A stretch of DNA of 10,598 nucleotides from an uncultured Porphyromonadaceae bacterium (GTDB taxonomy: Bacteria; Bacteroidota; Bacteroidia; Bacteroidales; Muribaculaceae): NCBI GenBank assembly GCA_947175225.1, contig CAMWLX010000083.1:1-10598 (forward strand), given 5' to 3'. The notes under the pieces are model-generated. The model made no database searches. It worked only from the letters and a program-made list of their open reading frames with translations, and was not told the DNA's origin. The position numbers and the translations under genes are program-made. This document shows, piece by piece, positions 1 through 7,073 of this stretch. Position 1 is the first letter of the stretch; every line of letters begins with the position of its first letter.

Positions 1-544
1 GAATTATATTATGACACTTCCTTAAAAGTTTAGAGAAATCTTCACGAGAAAAGGCCTTTGTTTGCATCAACATGGCATCTATTTCCTTTTGATTCTTTGC
101 TTTTTCTGCTGAAGGGATGTCTACAATCTCATCCAATTTGTTGGGAATTTCTCCCTTTATTACTTTGAAAATACGAGTTTCTTTAAGATTAGTTGTGACA
201 AAGAAGTCGGCACCACACCATGTAGCATAATTATATCCCTGATAATAGTCATCCTCATGGATAGTCACATTTTCTGCTTTGCACTCAACAACAATTAGAG
301 CATACTTTCCATTAACCTTGTCTTCTTCTGATCGCCAAATAACAATATCTGCACGCGCCGCTCCTGTCCCACGTTGTGAGTTTGTAACTTGCCGTTCTTG
401 ATCCATCTGTGATAGTTCAAAGCCATAGTCATTTACAAGACGACAGATATATTTCTGACGCACCATTTCTTCAGGCTTGCTATCAAGCCATTTTTTTTTG
501 AGAGGAGCAAATATTTTACCGTTTATTTCTTGTACTTCTAACAT
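1..544 (-). CDS. HsdR-N-like nuclease domain protein, N-terminal part (cut by window edge)
   Basis: The minus strand is open from an ATG at 542-544 to the window edge, giving 181 codons without a stop; the rest of the gene lies to the left. The peptide begins MLEVQEINGKIF. It carries a PD-(D/E)xK nuclease signature: D66 in ADIVIW, then E87 and K89 in VVECKAE, then a YYQGYNYATW segment and FFVTTN. This order is typical of the N-terminal domain of type I restriction HsdR subunits (HSDR_N families), which cut DNA. In Bacteroidetes this domain is often joined to an N6-adenine DNA methylase, and the last visible residues (LLRKCHNII) resemble the linker of such fusions as I remember them. Whether this is a restriction-methylation fusion, an HsdR subunit or a stand-alone nuclease cannot be told here. 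It has its own candidate promoter and no evident link to the xylan genes. Confidence 0.8.
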   Translation of the reverse strand, partial: MLEVQEINGKIFAPLKKKWLDSKPEEMVRQKYICRLVNDYGFELSQMDQERQVTNSQRGTGAARADIVIWRSEEDKVNGKYALIVVECKAENVTIHEDDYYQGYNYATWCGADFFVTTNLKETRIFKVIKGEIPNKLDEIVDIPSAEKAKNQKEIDAMLMQTKAFSREDFSKLLRKCHNII

Positions 545-617
545 TATGTATAAATTTCTTGAATAATTCTTGTCAGGTTGGTGAACGTAACGAACGTCAA
601 TTATATAAATATTTAGA

Positions 618-650
618 CAAAGTTAATAATAATATTTTAAATAACATAAA
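618..650 (-). promoter_or_regulatory. Candidate Bacteroidetes promoter for the HsdR-N-like gene
   Basis: On the minus strand TAACTTTG (618-625) is a perfect match to the Bacteroidetes -7 element TAnnTTTG. A TTTA (647-650), one base off the -33 TTTG, lies 21 bases upstream. Transcription would begin near 610, leaving a leader of about 65 bases before the ATG at 544. The region is very AT-rich, so a chance match is possible. Confidence 0.45.
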
Positions 651-691
651 CTAATATGAAAAATTTATTATGAAAGATAGAGAATGCTAGG

Positions 692-871
692 ATGATTGAA
701 GTCGCTTACTGGAATGAAGCCGATTTTTAGAAAAGTCAGCAAACAGGCAAGAATAAAGCAGAAACGCCCCATAATTCTATATTTATGGAGAAACTTGCAA
801 ATATTCAGAAGATTCCCGCTACATTTTGTTTTGAAAACATTGAAAATAATATGGCTCAGATGTGGTTGTAA
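692..871 (+). pseudogene. Possible decayed small ORF with an internal amber stop
   Basis: Frame from ATG 692 reads MIEVAYWNEADF, then a TAG at 728-730, then 46 residues of balanced composition (KSQQTGKNKAETPHNSIFME..., ending NMAQMWL) up to TAA at 869-871. Read through the single stop, the composition looks more protein-like than the other frames over the same bases. No family is recognised. It could be the remnant of a small gene, or simply chance in a non-coding spacer. Confidence 0.2.
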
Positions 872-937
872 TCCACATAAAGCCATATCATTATTCAATT
901 ATCAACAATCAATGATTGATGATCTGGAGGCATCTAA

Positions 938-2635
938 TTAGCTGCCGAGGGGACCGAAGTTGCTTAGGGGATTGCCGGGTTTGGCTGAGTCCATTAATTT
1001 TTCAGAGAAGCTGAAGGAGGCGGCGTCGGGATCTGTCACAACTGATAGCAATGCTGGTCCTTCGGCGCTTAGCCATCGCTGCATGGCTGCTTCAAGATTG
1101 GCGGGATCGTCAACTGTCTCTGCTTGGAAACCGATTGTCTGCGCCATCTTTCCGAAGTCCGGATTGGTGAGATTTGTCTCATTCGGAGTCAAGCCTGCCA
1201 TTTCCATTTCCCATTTGACGAATGCTAATGTGCGGTTGTCGGCTACCAAAAGTTTTACAGGCAGCTGATACTGTATGATTGTCAGCAGTTCACCCATGAG
1301 CATGGTGAAGCCTCCATCGCCACATATGGCTATTACCTGCCGGTCGGGACATGCGAACTTTGCTCCAATTGCCATTGGCATTGCATTTGCCATAGAGCCA
1401 TGTGAGAATGATCCGATCATGCGGCGGTCTTTCTTTTGTGTAAGATAGTGGGATGTCCATACGTTGTTCATTCCGGTATCTACAGTGAAGACTGCGTTGT
1501 CATCAGCTAATCTGTCAAGAAGGCTGAGCATATATTCCGGTCTGACGGATCCTTGCTTGCCGGGATTTTTAACCGGTTCCTCGTATTTTGCTTTGATGTC
1601 TGCGTAGTCGGATAGGGCTTTATCAAGGAATGCGCTGTCGCTCTTAGTTTCTATCTTAGGCAGCAATGCCGAAAAGAATAGACCGGCATCTGCCCTTACG
1701 GCTACATCTACTTTAGACTTTCTCCCTAATCTTTCTGCCCTTACATCAACTTGGATTATCTTTTTGTCGGTTGGGAAGAAGCCTGGGTATGGAAAATTCA
1801 TACCTATCAAGATCAGGACATCGGCAGATGCTATGGCGTCTTCAGCCGACCACATGCCGAGATACCCCATGTGACCTACATAGTTTTTGCAAGCGCCAGC
1901 CAGTTCGAGTTGGCTTTTATATGTCGTTCCAACCGGTGCGTTGACTTTTTCAGAAAGTTCATTGATCAATACTGCTGCATTCTTTGCTCCGGAGCCTGCG
2001 AATATTGCCACAGTCTTTGCATTATTGATGAGATCTGCGGCTGCATTAATCTCTTCCTCTGACGGCTCCGGGAGTCTCTGTGTATATAGTGCTTTTGTTG
2101 AGGCATAAGAGTCTACTGCCGGCAGACCAATGACATCGGCCGGGAGTCCGATTATGCCGACTCCTCCGCGGCCGATTGCCTCTTGCATGGCTGCTTGAAG
2201 CATGTGTGGCACCTGTGTCGGAGTAGTTGCCATTTCATTATAGACATTGCAGTTTGAAAATAGGAGAGTGGGGTTGGTCTCTTGAAAATATTCGGTTCCG
2301 AATACTGATGATGCACAAGTGGATGCTATTGCTAAGACTGGAGCATTAGATCTTTGAGCGTCGTAAAGCCCATTTATAAGGTGCACGTGTCCGGGGCCGC
2401 TGCTGCCGGCACATGCTGCGAGTTTTCCTGTCAGTTGGGCTTCTGCACTTGCGGCAAAGGCACCGGATTCCTCATGGCGCATGTGGACGAACTTGACGCG
2501 CCCATCTCTTACAATTGCATCTGTCAAATCATTAAGACTGTCTCCTGTGATTGCATATAAGTGCTTTACGCCTGCATCGGCAATCATTTCTGCCACTTGA
2601 TCGGCAACTTTCTTATTCTTGCTGCTGTTTTCCAT
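938..2635 (-). CDS. poxB: Pyruvate:quinone oxidoreductase / pyruvate oxidase (PoxB family)
   Basis: A 565-residue ThDP- and FAD-dependent enzyme closely resembling E. coli PoxB (572 residues), which decarboxylates pyruvate to acetate and CO2 and passes electrons to quinone at the membrane. The N-terminal pyrimidine-binding domain (about 1-180) has the RHEE motif with catalytic Glu55, matching E. coli Glu50, and GSSGPGHVHLINGL. The central FAD domain (about 190-340) has NFPYPGFFPTDKKIIQVDV. The C-terminal pyrophosphate domain has GSFSHGSMANAMP and the ThDP/Mg motif GDGG (439-442), ending in ADN (465-467) where the usual NN is DN. The E. coli C-terminal amphipathic helix that binds lipid is missing: after EGPALLSVV the chain ends about 14 residues sooner in a Pro/Gly/Ser-rich tail, PGNPLSNFGPLGS. 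The start is the ATG at 2633-2635. No convincing promoter was found. Both neighbours are divergent or separated, so it is probably monocistronic. Confidence 0.88.
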   Translation of the reverse strand: MENSSKNKKVADQVAEMIADAGVKHLYAITGDSLNDLTDAIVRDGRVKFVHMRHEESGAFAASAEAQLTGKLAACAGSSGPGHVHLINGLYDAQRSNAPVLAIASTCASSVFGTEYFQETNPTLLFSNCNVYNEMATTPTQVPHMLQAAMQEAIGRGGVGIIGLPADVIGLPAVDSYASTKALYTQRLPEPSEEEINAAADLINNAKTVAIFAGSGAKNAAVLINELSEKVNAPVGTTYKSQLELAGACKNYVGHMGYLGMWSAEDAIASADVLILIGMNFPYPGFFPTDKKIIQVDVRAERLGRKSKVDVAVRADAGLFFSALLPKIETKSDSAFLDKALSDYADIKAKYEEPVKNPGKQGSVRPEYMLSLLDRLADDNAVFTVDTGMNNVWTSHYLTQKKDRRMIGSFSHGSMANAMPMAIGAKFACPDRQVIAICGDGGFTMLMGELLTIIQYQLPVKLLVADNRTLAFVKWEMEMAGLTPNETNLTNPDFGKMAQTIGFQAETVDDPANLEAAMQRWLSAEGPALLSVVTDPDAASFSFSEKLMDSAKPGNPLSNFGPLGS

Positions 2636-2759
2636 AATATTTTAAAAGTAATAATCTATTGACAATATAACGCATATGGCTGGGATTTGGTTAGTTAAAA
2701 AGTGTCTGAATTTTTCTAACTCATGTTTTGGATTTAAAATCAAACTATGGTTGTGGCTC

Positions 2760-2809
2760 ATGATCTTTTTTCGCCGATGGCGGCGGCTTCGCCTGCTGCC
2801 GCGGATCAT
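2760..2809. repeat. GC-rich stem-loop upstream of the xylanase promoter
   Basis: An 8-base inner stem, GCGGCGGC (2780-2787) with GCTGCCGC (2795-2802, one G-T pair on the plus strand), closes a 7-base loop TTCGCCT. An outer stem, ATGATC (2760-2765) with GATCAT (2804-2809), encloses it with a 14-base bulge on the left. It lies upstream of the predicted transcription start of the xylanase, so it is unlikely to be part of that mRNA. No T-run follows on either strand, which argues against a terminator. It could be a protein-binding site, a REP-like repeat or a relic. Confidence 0.5.
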
Positions 2810-2868
2810 CGTTGTCTCCAAATTACTGATTATCTTACTTGGTTATGGTTGCTTTTGTAGGAGAAAGG

Positions 2869-2900
2869 TTTGGTATTTGTCGAAAAAATTTATAATTTTG
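2869..2900 (+). promoter_or_regulatory. Bacteroidetes-type promoter for the GH10 xylanase
   Basis: TTTG at 2869-2872 (-33), a 20-base spacer, then TAATTTTG at 2893-2900 (-7, matches TAnnTTTG exactly). The spacing is within the known 19-21 range. Transcription should begin near 2906, giving a leader of about 30 bases before the ATG at 2937. A second TTTG (2876-2879) is too close to pair with this -7. Confidence 0.7.
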
Positions 2901-2936
2901 CAGTAGCAAAAGTTAATGTTTCAAAAAATCTAAATC

Positions 2937-5282
2937 ATGAAGAAAGCAGTATTGATGGCTGTAGCCATTTTTCCGGCTCTTATGGTGTCGGCGCAGACGC
3001 TGAAGAATTATGAGCAGGGTGACCCAAAGGATCATAACTATGACTACTTGAAGGATTTTGCCCCTCTCAAAAATTACATCGACTATGACAAGTATCCAAA
3101 TTTCCGACTTGGAGGAGCTATAATAGTGGATGATTATCTGAATAACTCCACAGTGTCAGGAATGATCAACGACAATTTCACGGAGACTGTCGCTGGAAAT
3201 GCCATGAAGATGTCGAGCTGCGTCAACAATAGCGGCAATATGGATTTCACCAAAGTGAAAAGATTTGTTGAAGCTACTGACAAAGCAGGAATTAATTTAT
3301 ATGGCCATACCCTTGCTTGGCATTCACAGCAGCCCAATGGTTGGCTGAGAGGATTGATTAAAGATAAGCCGGCTGTGCCATTTGAAAATCCTGATACGAT
3401 GGTTTATGCAGAGATTGGTGGAAAGGATTTCCGCACTCAGCAGAATGTGGGATGGACAGCAGATAAAAATCAGTATGGATTTTCTCTTAACTTCTCTTCT
3501 TCTAATGGACTCAATATTCACACTACTAAGAAGAATAATTCTTGGGAAGTGCAATTCGTAGGCTATGATAATATTCCAACGGAAGCTGGAAAGACTTATA
3601 ATCTAAAGTATGAGATAAAGGGTTCAAGTGCTGGAACAATGCACTCAAAGCTTGGCGATTGGGGCACAGGAAGCAATACTGACTTCTCTTTCACTACCGA
3701 TTGGAAGGAAGTGTCTGTGACATATAAGAGTCCTATCAACAATCCTTTCCTTCTTCTTCAATGTGGAGATTTCGTCGGAGATATCTTTATTCGGAAGATA
3801 TCGGTAGAGGAGACGGTAGGAGCCATGAAAGTAGCTGAAGACCGGCGTTGTCTAAAAGTTGAAGCTACGGCAAAGAAGTCGGATGTATGGGACAATCAAT
3901 TCTGGCTTGTCACTTCATCATCTTTCAATTCGGGGCAGAGCTTTGAATTCACAGCAGATGTGCGTGCTGACAAACAGGCAAAAGTATCTACTCAAATTCA
4001 CAACGATCCCGGAAATTATGTAGATTACAATGCTTTTGGCGATATCAACTTCACTACTGAATGGAAAACCATCAAAGTGTCGGGTAAGTTTGTAAAAGGT
4101 GGAAAGTCTATCGCTTTCAATCTTAATGAACTTTCGGATGCCAACACTTATTATTTCGACAATATCAGTCTCAAGATAGGGGGAGTTGAGAAATTGGTCA
4201 ATGGTGACATTGAGGGTGATGATGTTTCTTCTTTCAAGATGAAGAAAGACAGGGGAGGAGTGATTCCGGCAGAAATAGTGAAGAATGGATTTTATCTCAA
4301 GCTGCCTCAAAAGACTCCGCTGACAAGAGCTGAGAAACTGGAAGTGCTCAGCAGAGCGATGGAGAAATGGATTAAGGGAATGATGAATGCTTGTGGCGGT
4401 AAGGTAAAGGCATGGGATGTGGTCAACGAAGCTATCTCTGGGGGCGGAAATGATGGAAGTGGCAACTATACTCTCCAACATTCCGACGGATATAACGGTG
4501 ATGCCACTTGGGATGTAGGTGGAGATTCATTTTATTGGCAAGACCATATGGGCGACCTTGAATATGTGCGTAGTGCCGTCAAATATGCTCGCCAATACGG
4601 ACCTGAAAATATCAAGCTTTTTATCAACGACTATAACCTTGAAAGTGATTGGGACGATAATAAGAAATTGAAATCTCTTATCAATTGGATTAAGAAATGG
4701 GAGGCAGATGGCGAGACTTACATAGATGGCATCGGGACTCAGATGCATATTTCATACTATGAAAATGCAGGGACTTTGGCAAGCAAGAAGAAACATATCA
4801 CAAATATGTTTAAGTTGATGGCTGCTTCCGGGAAACTTGTTCGTGTGAGTGAGTTCGATATGGGATATGTAAATGCGAGTGGCCAGGATGTCGCAACCCG
4901 AAACATGACTGAAAAGCAGCATCAGAATATGGCTGATTTTACAGAATGGATCATCAGTGAATATCTGCGTCTGATTCCTGCAGAGCAGCAATGGGCATTC
5001 TGTTTCTGGTGTCCGACAGATTCTCCTGAATATAGCGGATGGCGCGCAAATACTCCGGTAGGAATCTGGACTAACGGAACAATGTATCGCAAGCATGTTT
5101 ATGCAGGAGTAGTGAGAGGCCTTGGTGGAGTTGAATATACAGGCGTTGATGAGATCACAACGGAACGCCAGAATGTAAAGGGTATCTATACTATAAATGG
5201 TCTTAAGATGCCTGATAATATCAAATTTTCTGATTTGCCAGCCGGAATTTATATCGTTGATGGCAAAGTAGTAAAGAAGTAA
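2937..5282 (+). CDS. Secreted GH10 endo-1,4-beta-xylanase with internal tandem CBMs and T9SS-like tail
   Basis: A 781-residue protein. A signal peptide (about 1-19, cut after VSA) precedes the first part of a GH10 barrel (about 38-150, with GHTLAWHSQQP at 123-133). Two carbohydrate-binding modules of the CBM4/9 type are then inserted into the barrel (about 155-292 and 293-414; each ends in a Phe-Asp/Ile strand followed by Ile-Ser-x-(Val/Lys)). The barrel resumes at about 418-732 with the acid/base Glu498 in WDVVNEA and the nucleophile Glu639 in VRVSEFDM. The last 45 or so residues (GIYTINGLKM...LPAGIYIVDGKVVKK) look like a type IX secretion-system sorting tail. Family knowledge: GH10 enzymes cut the xylan backbone, and this split-domain form is known from xylanases of Prevotella and Bacteroides, where the inserted modules bind xylan. 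The cell surface or outside of the cell is the likely site. It has its own promoter and terminator and is convergent with the GH35-like gene. Confidence 0.93.
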   Translation: MKKAVLMAVAIFPALMVSAQTLKNYEQGDPKDHNYDYLKDFAPLKNYIDYDKYPNFRLGGAIIVDDYLNNSTVSGMINDNFTETVAGNAMKMSSCVNNSGNMDFTKVKRFVEATDKAGINLYGHTLAWHSQQPNGWLRGLIKDKPAVPFENPDTMVYAEIGGKDFRTQQNVGWTADKNQYGFSLNFSSSNGLNIHTTKKNNSWEVQFVGYDNIPTEAGKTYNLKYEIKGSSAGTMHSKLGDWGTGSNTDFSFTTDWKEVSVTYKSPINNPFLLLQCGDFVGDIFIRKISVEETVGAMKVAEDRRCLKVEATAKKSDVWDNQFWLVTSSSFNSGQSFEFTADVRADKQAKVSTQIHNDPGNYVDYNAFGDINFTTEWKTIKVSGKFVKGGKSIAFNLNELSDANTYYFDNISLKIGGVEKLVNGDIEGDDVSSFKMKKDRGGVIPAEIVKNGFYLKLPQKTPLTRAEKLEVLSRAMEKWIKGMMNACGGKVKAWDVVNEAISGGGNDGSGNYTLQHSDGYNGDATWDVGGDSFYWQDHMGDLEYVRSAVKYARQYGPENIKLFINDYNLESDWDDNKKLKSLINWIKKWEADGETYIDGIGTQMHISYYENAGTLASKKKHITNMFKLMAASGKLVRVSEFDMGYVNASGQDVATRNMTEKQHQNMADFTEWIISEYLRLIPAEQQWAFCFWCPTDSPEYSGWRANTPVGIWTNGTMYRKHVYAGVVRGLGGVEYTGVDEITTERQNVKGIYTINGLKMPDNIKFSDLPAGIYIVDGKVVKK

Positions 5283-5285
5283 ATT

Positions 5286-5315
5286 AAAAAGGGACGCATT
5301 TTAGCGTCCCTTTTT
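5286..5315. terminator. Bidirectional intrinsic terminator
   Basis: Perfect 12-base stem AAAAAGGGACGC (5286-5297) / GCGTCCCTTTTT (5304-5315) with a 6-base loop ATTTTA. It begins 4 bases after the xylanase stop codon. Being A-rich before and T-rich after, it can end transcription from the xylanase (plus strand) and from the convergent GH35-like gene ending at 5409 (minus strand). Confidence 0.92.
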
Positions 5316-5408
5316 GATTAGTGACTGAGGCTTGGGAGCAAAAGAATTTCCTTTTGTGTTAGTACGGAGATTTTTTTGATTTGGTCGGAAGATGGATTTT
5401 TTGATTAG

Positions 5409-7013
5409 TTAGTAGCGATAGAGTTTGACGTGGAGGGCTTTGAAGTTGTCGACTCCTATGCGGACGTGACGACCTTGATGGGTCTCGTCGCCGTTTAGCC
5501 TACGAATTACGGAGAAAGAACCGTCTGGATTTATATCGACTTCATCGCAGCTTAGGATTCCTATGCGTTGCTTCCCTTTCCATGTTGATTCTTTAGTGTT
5601 TTCTCCTGTTAGCATGAAACCGTCTTCTCCAAGTTTCTTTTCAGATGTAGAAGCTTCATCTGTGGATTCCCATTTTACGACTATGCCGGATCCTGCGATC
5701 AAATATTCATCTTTGTCGAGTCGGATTATCATCCCTCCGCCATCTGGCCAGATACTGCCATCTGTAGCCCTGCTATCCCAAGGAAGTGTGAAGAAATGAT
5801 TTGAAATTGTCTTAATCCCATCTTTTTCTACTACTTTTGAGTCTTTTGCATTTTCTTTGTCAAAGAGCAGCCCATAGCTTTCATATTTCTCGGAGCAATA
5901 TGGCTCGAGCTTACGAAGAAGTGAGTAGGCTTGACTAAGTCTTGCTGCTTCTTGGGAGGAGGCATTTTCTATTGAGAATGGGCTGAAACCTATTGCATTA
6001 TGTTGGCCGATGGCGTAGAAAGCATGCACGCCACTATCTGCAGAGCGTCTGATCTCAGGAATGAACAGCGGATTGTCAGGGAAATCATATTGAAGAAACC
6101 ATGGAGCGAATGGCGGGTCGTAAAGATCGGGAGATATGAAATCTATTGAAGGGGCACCTGTCTTCCAGACGTTTGCCAAGCGTGCTATAGGCCCGGCAGA
6201 GGGATATTGACCGGGTCTCCTGGCGCGGCTATCAAGAGCTGCATTGACGTAGATAGGAGTGTCAGGAAGTTTTTCACGGGCTGACTTTGCAAGATTTTCC
6301 ACATATTGGGCATAATACCATGCCATGAACATTTCATCTGCATAGTCTTTGTCTTCAGCGAGGGTAGTCCAAGGATTGCCGGGTTTGACCTTCAGTTTCT
6401 TTGCTAAAGCCTCAGGCACACCTTTATCATACGCTTCATTGGCGAGATTAGAGTGGTCGCGGGGTGATTCAAGCATACCTATTTCATTTTCAATTTGAAT
6501 CATGGCTATAGTATTGTCTTTGTCATGAGTCTTCAGATAATCAAGGAGCGCATTGAATGCTTTAAGATCGGCTTTGAGTACTTCATTGCTGAAAGCACTC
6601 AGAATTTCAAGAGGTTTTCCTTGCTCTGTAATAGCTCTTGGAAATCTTTTTGTGTCTATTTTAACCCAAGAGGGGGCGTAGCAACTCATTGAATTTTTCC
6701 AAGCTCCAAACCAGAGGGTAACAATCTTGAGATCATTTTCTTTTGCTGTCTTAATGGCTTCGTCCAAAAGAGAAAAATCGAACTTTCCTTCCGACGGCTC
6801 TATAAGTTCCCAATAGACTGGCATTAGTACGGTGTTGAGTCCCATATCTTTCAGTTTTGGGAAGATAGTTTTTATGTCTTCTTTGGAGGAGGCAGAAGAA
6901 TTGCCGAGTTCTCCACCAAGGATAAGATAGTCGGGAGTGCGTGGAGACTTGGCTGTTATAGAATGCGTAAAGACCGTCAAAAGGGTCAATACTATAGTAA
7001 AGATTTTTTTCAT
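5409..7013 (-). CDS. GH35-like beta-glycosidase (putative beta-galactosidase, DUF5597-type C-terminus)
   Basis: A 534-residue exported clan A glycoside hydrolase. The signal peptide is about 1-21 (MKKIFTIVLTLLTVFTHSITA, probable cut after ITA). The barrel (about 30-370) shows LGGELGNSS, NTVLMPVYWELIEPSEGKFDF and LWFGAWKNS, the acid/base Glu177 in MIQIENEIG, and the nucleophile Glu320 in NPLFIPEIRR. This pattern fits the GH35 branch that carries a DUF5597 beta-domain (about 375-534, with GGGMIIRLDKDEYLIAGSGIVV), which includes beta-galactosidases from plant-polysaccharide loci. Substrate is inferred: beta-galactosyl, or a related sugar, on xylan or xyloglucan oligosaccharides in the periplasm. 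It lies 60 bases after the GH67 gene on the same strand with no promoter seen between, so the two are probably co-transcribed. A palindrome in the gap may set their relative levels. Confidence 0.78.
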   Translation of the reverse strand: MKKIFTIVLTLLTVFTHSITAKSPRTPDYLILGGELGNSSASSKEDIKTIFPKLKDMGLNTVLMPVYWELIEPSEGKFDFSLLDEAIKTAKENDLKIVTLWFGAWKNSMSCYAPSWVKIDTKRFPRAITEQGKPLEILSAFSNEVLKADLKAFNALLDYLKTHDKDNTIAMIQIENEIGMLESPRDHSNLANEAYDKGVPEALAKKLKVKPGNPWTTLAEDKDYADEMFMAWYYAQYVENLAKSAREKLPDTPIYVNAALDSRARRPGQYPSAGPIARLANVWKTGAPSIDFISPDLYDPPFAPWFLQYDFPDNPLFIPEIRRSADSGVHAFYAIGQHNAIGFSPFSIENASSQEAARLSQAYSLLRKLEPYCSEKYESYGLLFDKENAKDSKVVEKDGIKTISNHFFTLPWDSRATDGSIWPDGGGMIIRLDKDEYLIAGSGIVVKWESTDEASTSEKKLGEDGFMLTGENTKESTWKGKQRIGILSCDEVDINPDGSFSVIRRLNGDETHQGRHVRIGVDNFKALHVKLYRY

Positions 7014-7034
7014 TATAATTAGGCTATAATATAA

Positions 7035-7055
7035 GGACGCACGAGCGGTGCGTCC
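7035..7055. repeat. Palindrome between the GH67 and GH35-like genes
   Basis: Perfect 8-base stem GGACGCAC (7035-7042) / GTGCGTCC (7048-7055) with a 5-base loop GAGCG, in the 60-base gap of a probable two-gene unit. On the minus strand it is followed only by TTATATTATAG, a weak T-tract, so a poor terminator or an mRNA-stability element is likelier than a full stop. Its GGACGC/GCGTCC core is the same as in the terminator at 5286-5315. Confidence 0.65.
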
Positions 7056-7073
7056 CTACAAGTTATTGGTAAA

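Larger units (their letters stand above)
545..937. other. Intergenic region between the HsdR-N-like gene and the pyruvate oxidase
   Basis: This AT-rich stretch of 393 bases holds the candidate promoter at 618-650 and a possible decayed short frame at 692-871. A short odd palindrome (CAATCA-A-TGATTG, 906-918) lies just beyond the stop of the pyruvate oxidase gene, but no T-run follows it, so I do not call a terminator. Longer open frames on both strands here (about 668-941) give low-complexity, hydrophobic or basic peptides with no recognisable family and start at weak codons. Confidence 0.5.
2636..2936. other. Divergent spacer between poxB and the xylanase gene
   Basis: This 301-base spacer separates two genes transcribed away from each other. 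Its right end carries a clear promoter for the xylanase (2869-2900), and its middle carries a GC-rich stem-loop (2760-2809). An open frame at 2676-2906 gives a very basic, Leu/Ile-rich peptide with no family likeness and is not taken as a gene. I saw no good match to the -7/-33 pattern for poxB on the minus strand. Confidence 0.6.

Noticed and set aside
668..941. Overlapping open frames on both strands in the spacer left of poxB
   Set aside because: One starts at TTG and runs into the poxB end; the other is a hydrophobic low-information peptide. Neither resembles a known small protein.
2636..2700. Promoter for poxB
   Set aside because: Only a partial -7 match (TTATATTG, 2664-2671 region on the minus strand) without a spaced TTTG; too weak to list.
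2676..2906. Plus-strand 76-codon frame upstream of the xylanase
   Set aside because: Very basic and Leu/Ile-rich, spans a stem-loop and overlaps the promoter elements at 2869-2900.
3918..4481. Minus-strand open frame of about 187 codons
   Set aside because: Antisense to the GH10 gene across the second binding module and the acid/base motif; no family features.
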